From positions 1-64,000 of the forward strand of contig JAURPH010000008.1 in the NCBI GenBank assembly GCA_030835345.1: DNA of 64,000 nucleotides, written 5' to 3'. The position numbers and the translations under genes are program-made. Shown here piece after piece: positions 40,364 to 50,928 of the stretch; positions within the stretch are counted from its first letter, which is position 1; the number at the start of each line of letters is the position of its first letter. Source of the DNA: Thermodesulfobacteriota bacterium (lineage in GTDB: Bacteria > Desulfobacterota_D > UBA1144). The notes below the pieces were generated by a model. It saw only the letters and a list, made by a program, of their open reading frames with translations, was not told the origin of the DNA and did no database searches.

Positions 40364-43300
40364 TTCCTTTAATTTCTTTTTTTAATTCGTCACAATTATT
40401 TATTTTAAAATCCTCAATTGAGATTTTTGCTTTTAAACCATTGTTTTTAAAAATTATTTCAATCGTAGATTCACCAGGATATTTTTCAAGGATAGACTTT
40501 AATTTAGAGGATTCTTCAATTGTAATATCATTTTTCAAATAAACTCTTAACGGCAATGATAAATTCTTAATTTCTTTTATTGAATCATTCCCGTTAAAAC
40601 TATTAACAATTAATTTAAAGCTATCATCATTATTTTCTATAGTACCAGTTATCAGAAGTGGTGTGCCCAATTTTAATTTTCCCTCATGTTTTTCAATTTC
40701 ATCATTAAATATTAATCCTTCTATGATTCCTGATGTATCTTCAAAGTTAACAATTGCATATTTTTTTGCATTCCTTTTGGAACTTTTAATATCTAATGAT
40801 GTAATAAAAGAAGCAATAGTTACAACCGCTTTGTCTTTTAAGTCTTTAAGTGTACTAATTTTTTTAAAAGCTAGATTTTCAATTTTGTCTTTGACGGCAT
40901 CCAAAGGATTGACACTTACTGAATATCCCAGAGTTTCGATTTCATATTTACTTAAATCAAAAATTGACCATTCTTTTCTTAAATTAATTTCAGGTATCTG
41001 ATACATTTCTTCATTGCTAAATAATGTTTCTTGATTATCATTTTGTTTTTTATTATTTACCCCAACATTTGATTGAAGTACCTCTATATTTTCAAATAGA
41101 GTCGCCCTATTAAAGCCAAAAGAATCAAGTGCACCGGACTTAATAAGACTTTCGAGAGTTTTTTTATTCATTTTCCTTGAGTCCATTAAACCTAAAAACT
41201 CAAATATATTATCAAATTTATTTTTTTCTTGTCTTAGCTCTTCTATATTTTTAACAATATTGCTGCCTAAATTTTTAATTCCATTTAACCCAAAACTTAT
41301 TGAATTCTCAAGAGGTGTAAAACCTGATCCACTATCATTAATATTTGGAGGTAGTATCTTTATATTCATCTCTTTACATTCTCTTATATCGGATACAATT
41401 TTTTCAGAATTATTTATCTCAGTAGTCATGAGTGAAGCCATAAATTCACATGGGTAATATGCTTTAAGGTAAGCAGTTTGAAATGTTATATAGGCATAGG
41501 CTGTACTATGACTTTTGTTAAATGAATATTCCGCAAAATTTTCCATAGTATCAAATATTTCTTTAGCTAAATTTTCATTAATTTTATTCGATTCAGCACC
41601 TTTCAAAAATTTTTCCTTTTGTGCCAACATTTCAGATGCCTTTTTCTTACCCATAGCTCTTCTTAGCAAATCAGCATCACCTAAAGTAAAACTTGCAAGA
41701 ACCGATGCTGTTTTCATTATTTGTTCTTGATATACAAATAATCCATGAGTTTCTTTTAAAATATCTTCGAGCTCAGGTGTTGGGTATTTTGTTTTAGTTT
41801 TTCCATTTTTTCTTAAAATATATTCATCTACCATTCCGCTATCTAATGGTCCAGGTCTGTAAAGTGCAAGGAGTGCTACTATATCATCAAACTTATCTGC
41901 TTTTAAATTTTTAAGTACATCTTTCATACCACTAGATTCAATTTGAAAAATTCCTCTGGTAAGCCCTTTTGCTAGTAAGTTGTAAATTTTAGAATCGTTT
42001 AAATCGGCTTTGTTTATTTCTTCATCAATTAGCGGATTTTTAATTCTAATAAATTCTTTAGCTTTTTTTATAACAGTTAAAGTTTTTAAACCTAAGAAAT
42101 CAAATTTCACAAAACCCAATTCTTCCACAGCATTCATGTCGTATTGAGTTACAGTTTCATCTTTTGATCCTCTGTACAGAGGAATCATTTTATCTAGAGG
42201 TTCATCCGAAATCACTACTCCTGCCGCATGGGTTGATGAATGTCTTACAGAGTTCTCGAGTTTCACACTCAAGTTATAAAGTTCAGTAAATGCTGAGTCT
42301 TTCTCAACTAATTCTCTAAATTCTTTTACTTTTTTATAACATTCCTCAAGACTGTAAACTTTCCCTCTAAAGGATGGAATCATATTTGTTAACTTATTTA
42401 CATCAGCAAATGTAAAGCCTAATACTCTACCAACATCTTTTACTACTGCCTTTGAAGACATGGTTCCAAATGTACCAATTTGGGCGACTTTATCCTTCCC
42501 GTATTTTGCTGTGACATATTTGATGACTTCATCGCGGCCTTCACCACAAAAGTCAATATCTATATCTGGCATGCTAATTCTTTCAGGATTTAGAAAACGC
42601 TCAAAAATTAGTCCATGCTTTATTGGATCCACTTCAGTAATATCTAGAAGGAATGCTACAAGACTTCCCGCTGCACTTCCTCTTCCTGGACCAACTGGGA
42701 TTCTATTATCTTTGGCATAATTAATAAAGTCAGAGACAACAAGAAAATATCCTTCAAAACCCATCTTTTCAATTATATTGATTTCATGATTAATTCTTTC
42801 TTTATATAAAGGCTTATCCTTTTTGCTTATAAAGCCATTGTGAATTTTTTCCTCTAAAGATTTATCACTGATTTCTCTAATTCCATCATAATTAATATCT
42901 TCGTCAATTTTTGGTAGCCTATAATCATCAGTTTCAAATTTAATGTCACATCTCTCAGCAATTAAGATACTATTGTCGATTGACTCTTCATCTCCATCCA
43001 GTGCATCCATCATTTCTTGTTTAGATTTTAAATAGAACTCATTTCCATTAAATCTAAATCTTTTTTCTTCTTTTACTAAGGCATTTGTTTGAATGCATAG
43101 CAAAGTGTCATGTGAATGAAAATCATTCTTAGTTAAATAATGACAATCATTTGTAGCGACAACTTTAATATCTAATTTTTCAGCAATTTCTTTTAAAACT
43201 TTATTAACTCTTATCTGTTCTTTAAGACAAGTTCCCTGTATTTCAATAAAATATCTATCTCCAAGGACATTCTTAAACTCAGAAGCAACTTTTAATGCCT

Positions 43301-43757
43301 CATCTTTTTTACCTTTTAATATGTTGTGAGAAACTTCACCATTCAAACACCCACTTAAAACTATCAGGCCATCAGATTTTTCAAAGAGTAATTTTTTATC
43401 TATTCTTGGTTTTCTATAAAATCCTTGTAAATGGCCAAAAGATACCAATGAGCATAGGTTCTCATATCCTTCTAGATTCATTGCTAATACGGTTAAATGA
43501 TGTGTTTTATTATTCTCGTTTGTTTTATTTGTATGGTCTTTTGCTATATATACTTCACACCCAATTATAGGCTTTACATCACTTTCTTTAGCTTTTTTAT
43601 AAAATTCATATGCACCGAAAAGATTACCGTGATCAGTTAGAGCAACTGATGGCATTCCTTGTCTTTTAACTTCTTCAAAAAGTTCATCAAATTTAATTGC
43701 TCCATCTAACAATGAAAACTGAGAATGAAGATGTAAATGAGCAAAATCGTTTTTCAT
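40347..43757 (-). CDS. dnaE: DNA polymerase III alpha subunit
   Basis: PHP domain FAHLHLHSQFSLLDGA, GPGRGSAAGSLVAF, MPDIDIDF, FNKSHSTAYA. Confidence 0.98.
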   Translation of the reverse strand: MKNDFAHLHLHSQFSLLDGAIKFDELFEEVKRQGMPSVALTDHGNLFGAYEFYKKAKESDVKPIIGCEVYIAKDHTNKTNENNKTHHLTVLAMNLEGYENLCSLVSFGHLQGFYRKPRIDKKLLFEKSDGLIVLSGCLNGEVSHNILKGKKDEALKVASEFKNVLGDRYFIEIQGTCLKEQIRVNKVLKEIAEKLDIKVVATNDCHYLTKNDFHSHDTLLCIQTNALVKEEKRFRFNGNEFYLKSKQEMMDALDGDEESIDNSILIAERCDIKFETDDYRLPKIDEDINYDGIREISDKSLEEKIHNGFISKKDKPLYKERINHEINIIEKMGFEGYFLVVSDFINYAKDNRIPVGPGRGSAAGSLVAFLLDITEVDPIKHGLIFERFLNPERISMPDIDIDFCGEGRDEVIKYVTAKYGKDKVAQIGTFGTMSSKAVVKDVGRVLGFTFADVNKLTNMIPSFRGKVYSLEECYKKVKEFRELVEKDSAFTELYNLSVKLENSVRHSSTHAAGVVISDEPLDKMIPLYRGSKDETVTQYDMNAVEELGFVKFDFLGLKTLTVIKKAKEFIRIKNPLIDEEINKADLNDSKIYNLLAKGLTRGIFQIESSGMKDVLKNLKADKFDDIVALLALYRPGPLDSGMVDEYILRKNGKTKTKYPTPELEDILKETHGLFVYQEQIMKTASVLASFTLGDADLLRRAMGKKKASEMLAQKEKFLKGAESNKINENLAKEIFDTMENFAEYSFNKSHSTAYAYITFQTAYLKAYYPCEFMASLMTTEINNSEKIVSDIRECKEMNIKILPPNINDSGSGFTPLENSISFGLNGIKNLGSNIVKNIEELRQEKNKFDNIFEFLGLMDSRKMNKKTLESLIKSGALDSFGFNRATLFENIEVLQSNVGVNNKKQNDNQETLFSNEEMYQIPEINLRKEWSIFDLSKYEIETLGYSVSVNPLDAVKDKIENLAFKKISTLKDLKDKAVVTIASFITSLDIKSSKRNAKKYAIVNFEDTSGIIEGLIFNDEIEKHEGKLKLGTPLLITGTIENNDDSFKLIVNSFNGNDSIKEIKNLSLPLRVYLKNDITIEESSKLKSILEKYPGESTIEIIFKNNGLKAKISIEDFKINNCDELKKEIKGINCFS

Positions 43758-43837
43758 ATAACATTTTAATTATAAATGAATTGCAAATGTTTAACATCTT
43801 TATTGATAAATTCCAAAAATAGAGACAGAATATTTTT

Positions 43838-44773
43838 ATGTTTGGGAAAATTAAAGGTTTTTTTACATCTATAAAAGATAAACTGTCTGATAGTAGTAGC
43901 AATATAAAAGAAATTGTTTCTTCAGTTTTAAAACAGTCAGTAAAAATCGATGAGAATACAATAGAGCTTATTGAAGAAGCTTTGATAATGTCCGATGTCA
44001 GTGTTCAGACAACCCAGATTTTGATAGAGAATATTAAGAAGAGAGTAAAAAATGAGAAATTTGAGAATGAAGCTACAGAAAATTTTTTTTTAGATTTGAT
44101 TAGTGATGAGGTTGAGAAAATTTTAAAGAGAGATGATTTAGAGTTAAATCTAAATCCCCATAGATTATCCGTAATCTTAATTTCAGGTGTTAATGGAAGT
44201 GGAAAGACTACAACGGTAGGTAAGTTATCGGGTCTTTTAAGAAAAATAAGTGATAAAAGAATCATGTTAGTTGCTGCCGATACGTTTCGAGCAGCTGCAA
44301 TTGATCAATTGAAAGTCTGGTCTGAAAGGTCTAATGTATCCTTTTTCTCGAATGATCAAAAAGACCCTGCATCAGTAGTCTATTCTGCTCTTGATGATGC
44401 TATAAGACAAAATATTGAAATTTTAATTATTGATACTGCTGGCAGATTGGCAAATAATTCTAATTTAATGTCAGAAATTAAAAAAATAGAAGATATAGTA
44501 ATTAAAAAAACCAATTCATTACCACAGGAAACATTACTAGTGCTGGATGGTACATCAGGTCAGAATGCGCTCAGTCAAATAGAAAAATTTAAAGAAGTTA
44601 TAACATTGACAGGTGTCGTTATTACAAAGCTAGATAGTTCATCTAAAGCAGGATTTGCTATATCCGCTTCACGCGATTTTGACCTACCAATTAAATTTAT
44701 AGGAGTTGGTGAGAAGCTTGAGGACCTAGTGCCTTTTGATCCATCAGAATTTAGTAGGGCATTATTTAAATGA
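43838..44773 (+). CDS. ftsY: Signal recognition particle receptor FtsY
   Basis: GVNGSGKTTTVGKLS, AADTFRAAAIDQLKVW, DTAGR, GVVITKLDSSSKAG. Confidence 0.96.
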   Translation: MFGKIKGFFTSIKDKLSDSSSNIKEIVSSVLKQSVKIDENTIELIEEALIMSDVSVQTTQILIENIKKRVKNEKFENEATENFFLDLISDEVEKILKRDDLELNLNPHRLSVILISGVNGSGKTTTVGKLSGLLRKISDKRIMLVAADTFRAAAIDQLKVWSERSNVSFFSNDQKDPASVVYSALDDAIRQNIEILIIDTAGRLANNSNLMSEIKKIEDIVIKKTNSLPQETLLVLDGTSGQNALSQIEKFKEVITLTGVVITKLDSSSKAGFAISASRDFDLPIKFIGVGEKLEDLVPFDPSEFSRALFK

Positions 44774-45858
44774 AAAATTCTAATATAGTTCAATATATGA
44801 GGCAGGCTTTTAACCTTGCAAAAAAGGGTATAAATAAAACAGGACTAAATCCACTAGTTGGAGCATTGATAGTTAAAAATGGAAAAATAATTGGTGAAGG
44901 ATTTCACAATAAATTTGGTGGAGATCATGCAGAAATAGTCGCTATAAAAGATGCAGAGAAGAAAAAATATAATGTTAAAGGCTCATTGTTATTTGTGACA
45001 CTTGAACCTTGTTGTCATGAAAATAAAAAAACACCGCCTTGTACAGATAAGATAATAAATAAAGGTTTTAGGAAAGTTTATTTCGGTTCATATGATCCAA
45101 ACCCATTAGTAAACAAAAGAGGAATTGAAAAATTAAAGAAGCATGGAATTAAAGTTGAGATGGTGAATTTGAAAAATTCTTTAACTGAAATAAATAAGGG
45201 TTTTGAAACTGTTATTCAACATAAAAGACCAAGAATAACATTAAAGATTTGTTCAAGTTTAGATGGAAAAATTTTCTCTCGAATCAAAACATCAAGAGAT
45301 GTTGGAGATGAAAAACAACAGTTAGATGCTAACAACTTAAGGAAGCTTCACGATGCAATTTTGATTGGTATTAACACTCTAAGAGAGGATAATCCTTTAT
45401 TGACATTCAGAGGTAAAGGATCAAAGGATTTCATACAACCAAGACCTATAATTTTAGACTCTCATTTAAGAAGTCCGATTGATTCAAACATTTTTAAAAT
45501 TGGTAATAAGCCTATAATTTTTACAGAAAATATAAAGAGTTCTATAAAAGAAAAAAAATTAAAAAAAATAGGGGCAGAAATTATTCTCTTAAATAGTATT
45601 ACACCAAAAAAAATTATTAATCATCTTTATAAACTAAAATTACAAAGAATATTAATTGAGGGTGGAGGAAAAGTGTTTTCAAGCTTTATAGAACAAAATT
45701 TGTGGGATGAAATTATTTTTTATTATGTAAAGACTATATATGGTAAAGAAAGTATTTCGATGACAGATTACTTAGATAAGGTTGTTGATATTAGTTCACA
45801 ATATAAAAGTGAAGTAAAAAAAATAGGTAATAGTTTTAGGGTTAAAATAACTAAATGA
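44770..45858 (+). CDS. ribD: Bifunctional riboflavin biosynthesis deaminase/reductase
   Basis: HAEIVAIKDAEK, EPCCHENKKTPPCTDKI, reductase domain ILIEGGGKVFSSFIEQ. Confidence 0.95.
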   Translation: MKNSNIVQYMRQAFNLAKKGINKTGLNPLVGALIVKNGKIIGEGFHNKFGGDHAEIVAIKDAEKKKYNVKGSLLFVTLEPCCHENKKTPPCTDKIINKGFRKVYFGSYDPNPLVNKRGIEKLKKHGIKVEMVNLKNSLTEINKGFETVIQHKRPRITLKICSSLDGKIFSRIKTSRDVGDEKQQLDANNLRKLHDAILIGINTLREDNPLLTFRGKGSKDFIQPRPIILDSHLRSPIDSNIFKIGNKPIIFTENIKSSIKEKKLKKIGAEIILLNSITPKKIINHLYKLKLQRILIEGGGKVFSSFIEQNLWDEIIFYYVKTIYGKESISMTDYLDKVVDISSQYKSEVKKIGNSFRVKITK

Positions 45859-46499
45859 GAGTAGGGGTTTTTGGTGGAACTTTTAATCCAATACATTTGG
45901 GGCATGTAAATTTAATCAATACTTCAACCAAATTATTTGGTTTAGACAAAGTCATTGTTTTACCTAATTTAAATCCATACTACAAAGAAAATTCTGTTAA
46001 AAATTTTGAACATGTTAAAAACATGATAAACATGTCACTCAATTTGGATTGTGATTTTGAAATATCTGATCTAGAAAAAGATTCTAAGAAAAAACATTAT
46101 TCTTACAATAGCCTAAAAGAAATCATTTCTTTAAATGGTAAATATAAATACTATTTCTTTCTTGGTTCGGATACATCTTTAAATTTCAAGGAATGGTATA
46201 AATATTCAGATTTATTAGATTTAGTAAATGTTGTGTTTGTTTCTAGACCAAAATTTAAATTTTCGTCAGATTTTATTGATGATAAAATTTATTCAAGAAA
46301 ACTTAATTATAGAGGAATGTTGGTCTATTATAATCATTTGACAAAAATGAAAATTATTAAGCTTTCACTTAAGAAAGAAATAGATGTTTCATCTAAAGAA
46401 TTAAGATTAATGTTAAAGTCTTTTGATGAAAATAAAGTTAAGCAATTTGTTAACAATGAAGTTTATGATTATATTATGAAAAATAAGTTGTATTTTTAA
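45855..46499 (+). CDS. nadD: Nicotinate-nucleotide adenylyltransferase
   Basis: GVFGGTFNPIHLGHVNL, SSKELRLMLKS. Confidence 0.92.
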   Translation: MRVGVFGGTFNPIHLGHVNLINTSTKLFGLDKVIVLPNLNPYYKENSVKNFEHVKNMINMSLNLDCDFEISDLEKDSKKKHYSYNSLKEIISLNGKYKYYFFLGSDTSLNFKEWYKYSDLLDLVNVVFVSRPKFKFSSDFIDDKIYSRKLNYRGMLVYYNHLTKMKIIKLSLKKEIDVSSKELRLMLKSFDENKVKQFVNNEVYDYIMKNKLYF

Positions 46500-46834
46500 T
46501 GAATGATTTATCAAAAATTTTAAATAAAATAATTGAAGAGCTTGATTCAAAGAAGGCAATAAGCCCCGTTGTTTTAAATACCCAAGGTGTCTCTTCATTC
46601 TCCGACTACTTTATAGTGGCTTCTATGGATTCAGAAAGAGGAGTAAAAGCACTTTCAGAGCATATTAATGTACTATTAAAAAAAGAATTAAAAATAAATA
46701 CAAAGACTGATGGACTCTCTTCTCCGAGTTGGGTTATCATAGACACTGGAGATATAATGATACATCTCTTCCACAAAGATGCCCGTGAATATTACCAATT
46801 GGAATCTTTATGGAATAATGCCGAAAAAAAATAA
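46499..46834 (+). CDS. rsfS: Ribosomal silencing factor RsfS
   Basis: FSDYFIVASMDSERGVKALSEHI, WVIIDTGDIMIHLFHKDAREYYQLESLW. Confidence 0.94.
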   Translation: MNDLSKILNKIIEELDSKKAISPVVLNTQGVSSFSDYFIVASMDSERGVKALSEHINVLLKKELKINTKTDGLSSPSWVIIDTGDIMIHLFHKDAREYYQLESLWNNAEKK

Positions 46835-48040
46835 TTATTTTTTAGGTTTTCTTAAAAATGCTGGTATTTCAAAATGTTCATCATCACCTAGGGGGTGGAG
46901 TTCATCAATCTCTGAATTGCCATTACCTTCACCATTTTGATCACTAGCTTCTAAGTTCTCAATCGATTCATTTAAATCAAAACTTTCTTGATTTGGATCT
47001 TCTTCAATTATAGGATTTTCAGCAGAAGCTTCAGTCCTCATAGGGGAATCACCATCTATACCAGTTGCTATTACAGTAATTCTTACTTTATCACTTAAAG
47101 ATTCATCTAATACTAAGCCAAATATCAACTCAACACTTCTACTTGCTTTTGATTTAATATGATTACAAGCTTCATTTAATTCATCAATTGTAAAATTACT
47201 TGATGCTGTAACATTAATTAATATTCCTGTAGCACCATCAATGGAAATATCTTCAAGTAGTGGGCTTGTTATGGCGTTTTCAGCAGCTTCAACTGCTCTA
47301 GATGTTCCTTCTCCTTCACCTGTACCCATGAGAGCTTTGCCACCGCTTTCTCTCATTATTTTTTTAACATCAGCAAAATCTACATTAATAAATCCTGATC
47401 CTACAATAATATCTGCTATTCCTCTGACTGCTTTTGTAAGCACTCCATCAGCAGCTCTAAAAGAATCTACAATTCCTGTTATTTGTTGAACATCTTTAAG
47501 TCTGTCATTTGGTATAACTATAATGGAATCAACTTCCTCTGTTAACTCTTGAATACCTTTATCAGCCTGTGAAATTCTTTTATTTGCTTCAAACTCAAAT
47601 GGTTTAGTAACAATCGCAATAGTTAAGGCCCCAGCATTTTTTGCTAGCTTTGCTACTACAGGAGATGCTCCTGTGCCAGTTCCACCACCCATACCAGCAG
47701 TTATAAAAACCATGTCAGAACCTTGAAGAGCTTCAGTAATATCATTTTGATCAGCTTTTGCACATTCGTTTCCAAGGCTTGGATCTCCTCCTACACCTAA
47801 ACCTTTTGCAATATTTTTTCCTATTTGAATAACTCTTTTAGCTTTTGACTTCTGAAGATCTTGAAAATCTGAATTAACTGCTATAAATTCTACACCTGTA
47901 ATATTTTCTGATATCATTGAATTGATTGCATTTCCTCCAGCACCACCTACTCCAACTACCTTAATTTTTGCACCAAGGCTTTCAAAAAGGTTGTCTGTTT
48001 GGGATCCTGAGATTTCACCTGAAAATTCGAATGTAGGCAT
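46835..48040 (-). CDS. ftsZ: Cell division protein FtsZ
   Basis: [30 protein letters not shown]-terminal EIPAFLRK peptide. Confidence 0.99.
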   Translation of the reverse strand: MPTFEFSGEISGSQTDNLFESLGAKIKVVGVGGAGGNAINSMISENITGVEFIAVNSDFQDLQKSKAKRVIQIGKNIAKGLGVGGDPSLGNECAKADQNDITEALQGSDMVFITAGMGGGTGTGASPVVAKLAKNAGALTIAIVTKPFEFEANKRISQADKGIQELTEEVDSIIVIPNDRLKDVQQITGIVDSFRAADGVLTKAVRGIADIIVGSGFINVDFADVKKIMRESGGKALMGTGEGEGTSRAVEAAENAITSPLLEDISIDGATGILINVTASSNFTIDELNEACNHIKSKASRSVELIFGLVLDESLSDKVRITVIATGIDGDSPMRTEASAENPIIEEDPNQESFDLNESIENLEASDQNGEGNGNSEIDELHPLGDDEHFEIPAFLRKPKK

Positions 48041-48142
48041 AAAATACTCCTTAATGTCTATATGTAGTATTAATTTTGGTATAAAAATACTATATTTAGT
48101 ATAATTATATCTTAGTAATAATGAAAATAATAGTCTATTAAA

Positions 48143-49387
48143 CTAAAAAAGATCAGAAAACCATGTTTTCATTGTGTTGAAGACCCTTTTAAAGACTTGG
48201 GCCTCACGAATACGAATTTTTTGATTTTTCGATGCCACCGCATTTTTTGAACCCCATACTAAAAGTCCAACACCTGTGGCACATTCTGGCTTAGCGACAA
48301 GCTCTTCTAATCCTGATATTTGGTTTGGAACACCCAACCTTACAGGCATGTTTAATATCTTTTGTGCTAAATAGTCTGCACCTTTGATAGCCATAGAGCC
48401 CCCAGTAATAACACAACCAGCCGGAAGCATGTCATAATATCCGGATCTCATCATTTCTCTTCTTGCCATTGTAAAAATTTCTTCAAGTCTCGGTTCTATT
48501 ATGTTTGCTAATTCATTTTTTGTTATCTTTTTCCTTCCTGCACCAGCAATTTTATCAATTTTAATCTCTTCATCTTGATCAACCAAATCGGCAGAAGCTA
48601 TCCCATATCTTTCTTTGATTTCTTTAGCGACTTGCTTTGAAGCACCTAATCCAAAAGAAATATCATTATCAAGAAAATCGCCACCTATTGTTATGTTGCT
48701 TGTATATTTAATGGAGCCATCACAAAAAACAGCAATATCAGTTGTACCTCCGCCGCAATCAAGCAAAACAACACCTACATCTCTTTCGTCAGGAGTTAAT
48801 ACTGCTTCGCTGGATGCAACTTGCTCTAGAACTAATGACCCAACATCAACACCAGAGTTATGAACACATTTAACCAAATTTTTAGCTTGAGTTACTTGAG
48901 CTGTTACCATATGGATTTTCGCTTCTAATTTAACACCATATAGCCCAACAGGATCCTTGATTTTTCTTTCTCCATCTACAATAAATTCTTGAGGCATGAC
49001 ATGAATGACTTCTCTATCCGCAGGTTGAGCTCCGGCTGTAGCTGATTCAATAACTCTATCTAAATCTCTTTTCGTAACTTCACGGTTTCTTAAAGTTATC
49101 ATTCCATGTCCATTCAGACTTCGAATATGACCCCCAGCTATTCCAACAATTACACTTGTAATTTCGGTTCCAGCCATTTTTTCCGCATCTTCTATAGCTT
49201 GTCTAATTGACTGAACAGTACTATCAATGTTAAGAACTATTCCTCTTTGTAAACCTTTGGAAGGATGACTGCTGACACCTATGATTTCAACATCACCAGA
49301 TCCTCTAACTTCAGCAACTAAACATAGAATTTTAGTTGTTCCAATATCTAAACCTACTATTACTTCACTTTGTGCCATTTTAGCCAT
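48143..49387 (-). CDS. ftsA: Cell division protein FtsA
   Basis: VGLDIGTTKILCLVAE, LLDCGGGTTDIAVF, GCVITGGSMAIKG. Confidence 0.97.
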   Translation of the reverse strand: MAKMAQSEVIVGLDIGTTKILCLVAEVRGSGDVEIIGVSSHPSKGLQRGIVLNIDSTVQSIRQAIEDAEKMAGTEITSVIVGIAGGHIRSLNGHGMITLRNREVTKRDLDRVIESATAGAQPADREVIHVMPQEFIVDGERKIKDPVGLYGVKLEAKIHMVTAQVTQAKNLVKCVHNSGVDVGSLVLEQVASSEAVLTPDERDVGVVLLDCGGGTTDIAVFCDGSIKYTSNITIGGDFLDNDISFGLGASKQVAKEIKERYGIASADLVDQDEEIKIDKIAGAGRKKITKNELANIIEPRLEEIFTMARREMMRSGYYDMLPAGCVITGGSMAIKGADYLAQKILNMPVRLGVPNQISGLEELVAKPECATGVGLLVWGSKNAVASKNQKIRIREAQVFKRVFNTMKTWFSDLF

Positions 49388-49394
49388 TATAATC

Positions 49395-50066
49395 CTAAAG
49401 AGTATAATTTACAATACCTTTACTTTTTTCTCTTAAATCTACTAATCTAGGTATTCTATTTACTTTTAGACTATCATTAAAAATAATTATTAATTGTTTC
49501 AGTTTTACATCAAAATCCTGCATTCCTAAAAGAATAATTTGATTGTTCGTTGTATATATTTGTGCTCCAATAATTTTATCAATTATAATTTCTGAAATTT
49601 CGAAATAGATATTTAAATCTTCTTCAGCGATTTTGTTAAGCAGATTAGTTGCAATGGTAATATCTTCATCATTTTCCGCTACTAAAAAAGGTAAATTTGG
49701 AAAATTTGCAAGATCAGAAAAATAAAAAAAATCTCCATCACTGTCGATTAAACCCTTTGTATTTGAATTATTTATTTTGAATATAAAATTTCTTTCAATT
49801 ATTTGAATTTCAATCTCACTATATGAAAGTAATGATAATTCAATATTTTTAATCATTATATTTTCTTTTAATTTTTTTTTAAAAGAATTTTTATTATAAA
49901 AAAATACGAAATTGTTTAATAACTCTGATGTTTGGATTATTTCATCTTCTGCTATGTTTTTATTACCAACTATTTTTATTTTTTTTACTATAGAAAATAA
50001 GGGATTAAATATTGTCCAACAAATAATAATTAAAGTCATTAATAATAGAGGTAATTTATTTTTCAT
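49395..50066 (-). CDS. ftsQ: Cell division protein FtsQ (POTRA)
   Basis: Single TM, POTRA-like IKIVGNKNIAEDEII; position between murB and ftsA. Confidence 0.82.
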   Translation of the reverse strand: MKNKLPLLLMTLIIICWTIFNPLFSIVKKIKIVGNKNIAEDEIIQTSELLNNFVFFYNKNSFKKKLKENIMIKNIELSLLSYSEIEIQIIERNFIFKINNSNTKGLIDSDGDFFYFSDLANFPNLPFLVAENDEDITIATNLLNKIAEEDLNIYFEISEIIIDKIIGAQIYTTNNQIILLGMQDFDVKLKQLIIIFNDSLKVNRIPRLVDLREKSKGIVNYTL

Positions 50067-50928
50067 TTACAATCTTTACTTCATTTAATAGGTTAATCCC
50101 TTTTTTTTGGAGCACTTCCTTTCTTATTTTTTCTATTAGAAGAAATATTTCATCAGGATTAGCATTGCCCTTATTTACTATGTAATTAGCATGTAATCTT
50201 GATACTTCAGCATCACCCTCTGATAAACCTTTTAATCCTAAATCTTCGATTATTTGTCCAGCAAATTTTGGAAGAGGGTTTCTAAATACACTTCCTGCAC
50301 TAGGTAATTTTACTGGTTGTGTCTTATTCCTATGTTTTAAATATGAATTTATATTTTCTTTAGCTTTCACAACATCACCTTTTATAAGTTTAAACTTTGC
50401 ACTTGTGATAACTTGGCTAGGCTTTATCGAGCTTTTTCTGTATTCAAATTTAATCTCTTCCTTAGTCAATTCGACTTCTTTATCTTTATCTATGAGAGAT
50501 ACTGAAATTAGATTATCTGAGATTGTTCCTCCATTAGCTCCTGCATTTGTTATTAATGCTCCACCTATTGTTCCAGGAATACCAGTTGAAAATTCAAATC
50601 CAACAAGTCCATTGTTTAAGCATTTGCTCATAACTAAGCTAAGGGATGCTCCGCATTCTACCTTTAATATTTCATTTTCAAAAATAATTGATTTCATTTT
50701 CTTTGTACTTATAACAATTGTATCTTTTAAGCTTATAAATAATGTGTTGGAGCCATTCCCTACTATATATTTTTTACTTTTTAGGCTTAACAGTGTTTTT
50801 AATTCATTAGTATTTTTGGGATAAAATATATATGAAACATTACAACCTGATCTCCATGTACAATAATCCGACAAGTTTACATTTTTATAATATTCAATTT
50901 TTAAAGATTCAAAATCATTCTTATCCAT
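50056..50928 (-). CDS. murB: UDP-N-acetylenolpyruvoylglucosamine reductase
   Basis: YIVGNGSNTLF, GFEFSTGIPGTIGGALITNAGANG, PSAGSVFRNP. Confidence 0.96.
   Translation of the reverse strand: MDKNDFESLKIEYYKNVNLSDYCTWRSGCNVSYIFYPKNTNELKTLLSLKSKKYIVGNGSNTLFISLKDTIVISTKKMKSIIFENEILKVECGASLSLVMSKCLNNGLVGFEFSTGIPGTIGGALITNAGANGGTISDNLISVSLIDKDKEVELTKEEIKFEYRKSSIKPSQVITSAKFKLIKGDVVKAKENINSYLKHRNKTQPVKLPSAGSVFRNPLPKFAGQIIEDLGLKGLSEGDAEVSRLHANYIVNKGNANPDEIFLLIEKIRKEVLQKKGINLLNEVKIVNEK

Noticed and set aside
42028-42036. Other TTAGCGG occurrences (also near 61730)
   Set aside because: Inside dnaE and ftsL coding sequence with no hairpin context; used only to judge the chance rate of the motif
48068-48100. 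ATACTATATTTAGTAT dyad upstream of ftsZ as a regulatory operator
   Set aside because: All-A/T palindrome in AT-rich spacer is too likely by chance to claim
50405-50824. 139-aa + strand ORF within murB
   Set aside because: Antisense to a conserved essential gene, no recognisable domain
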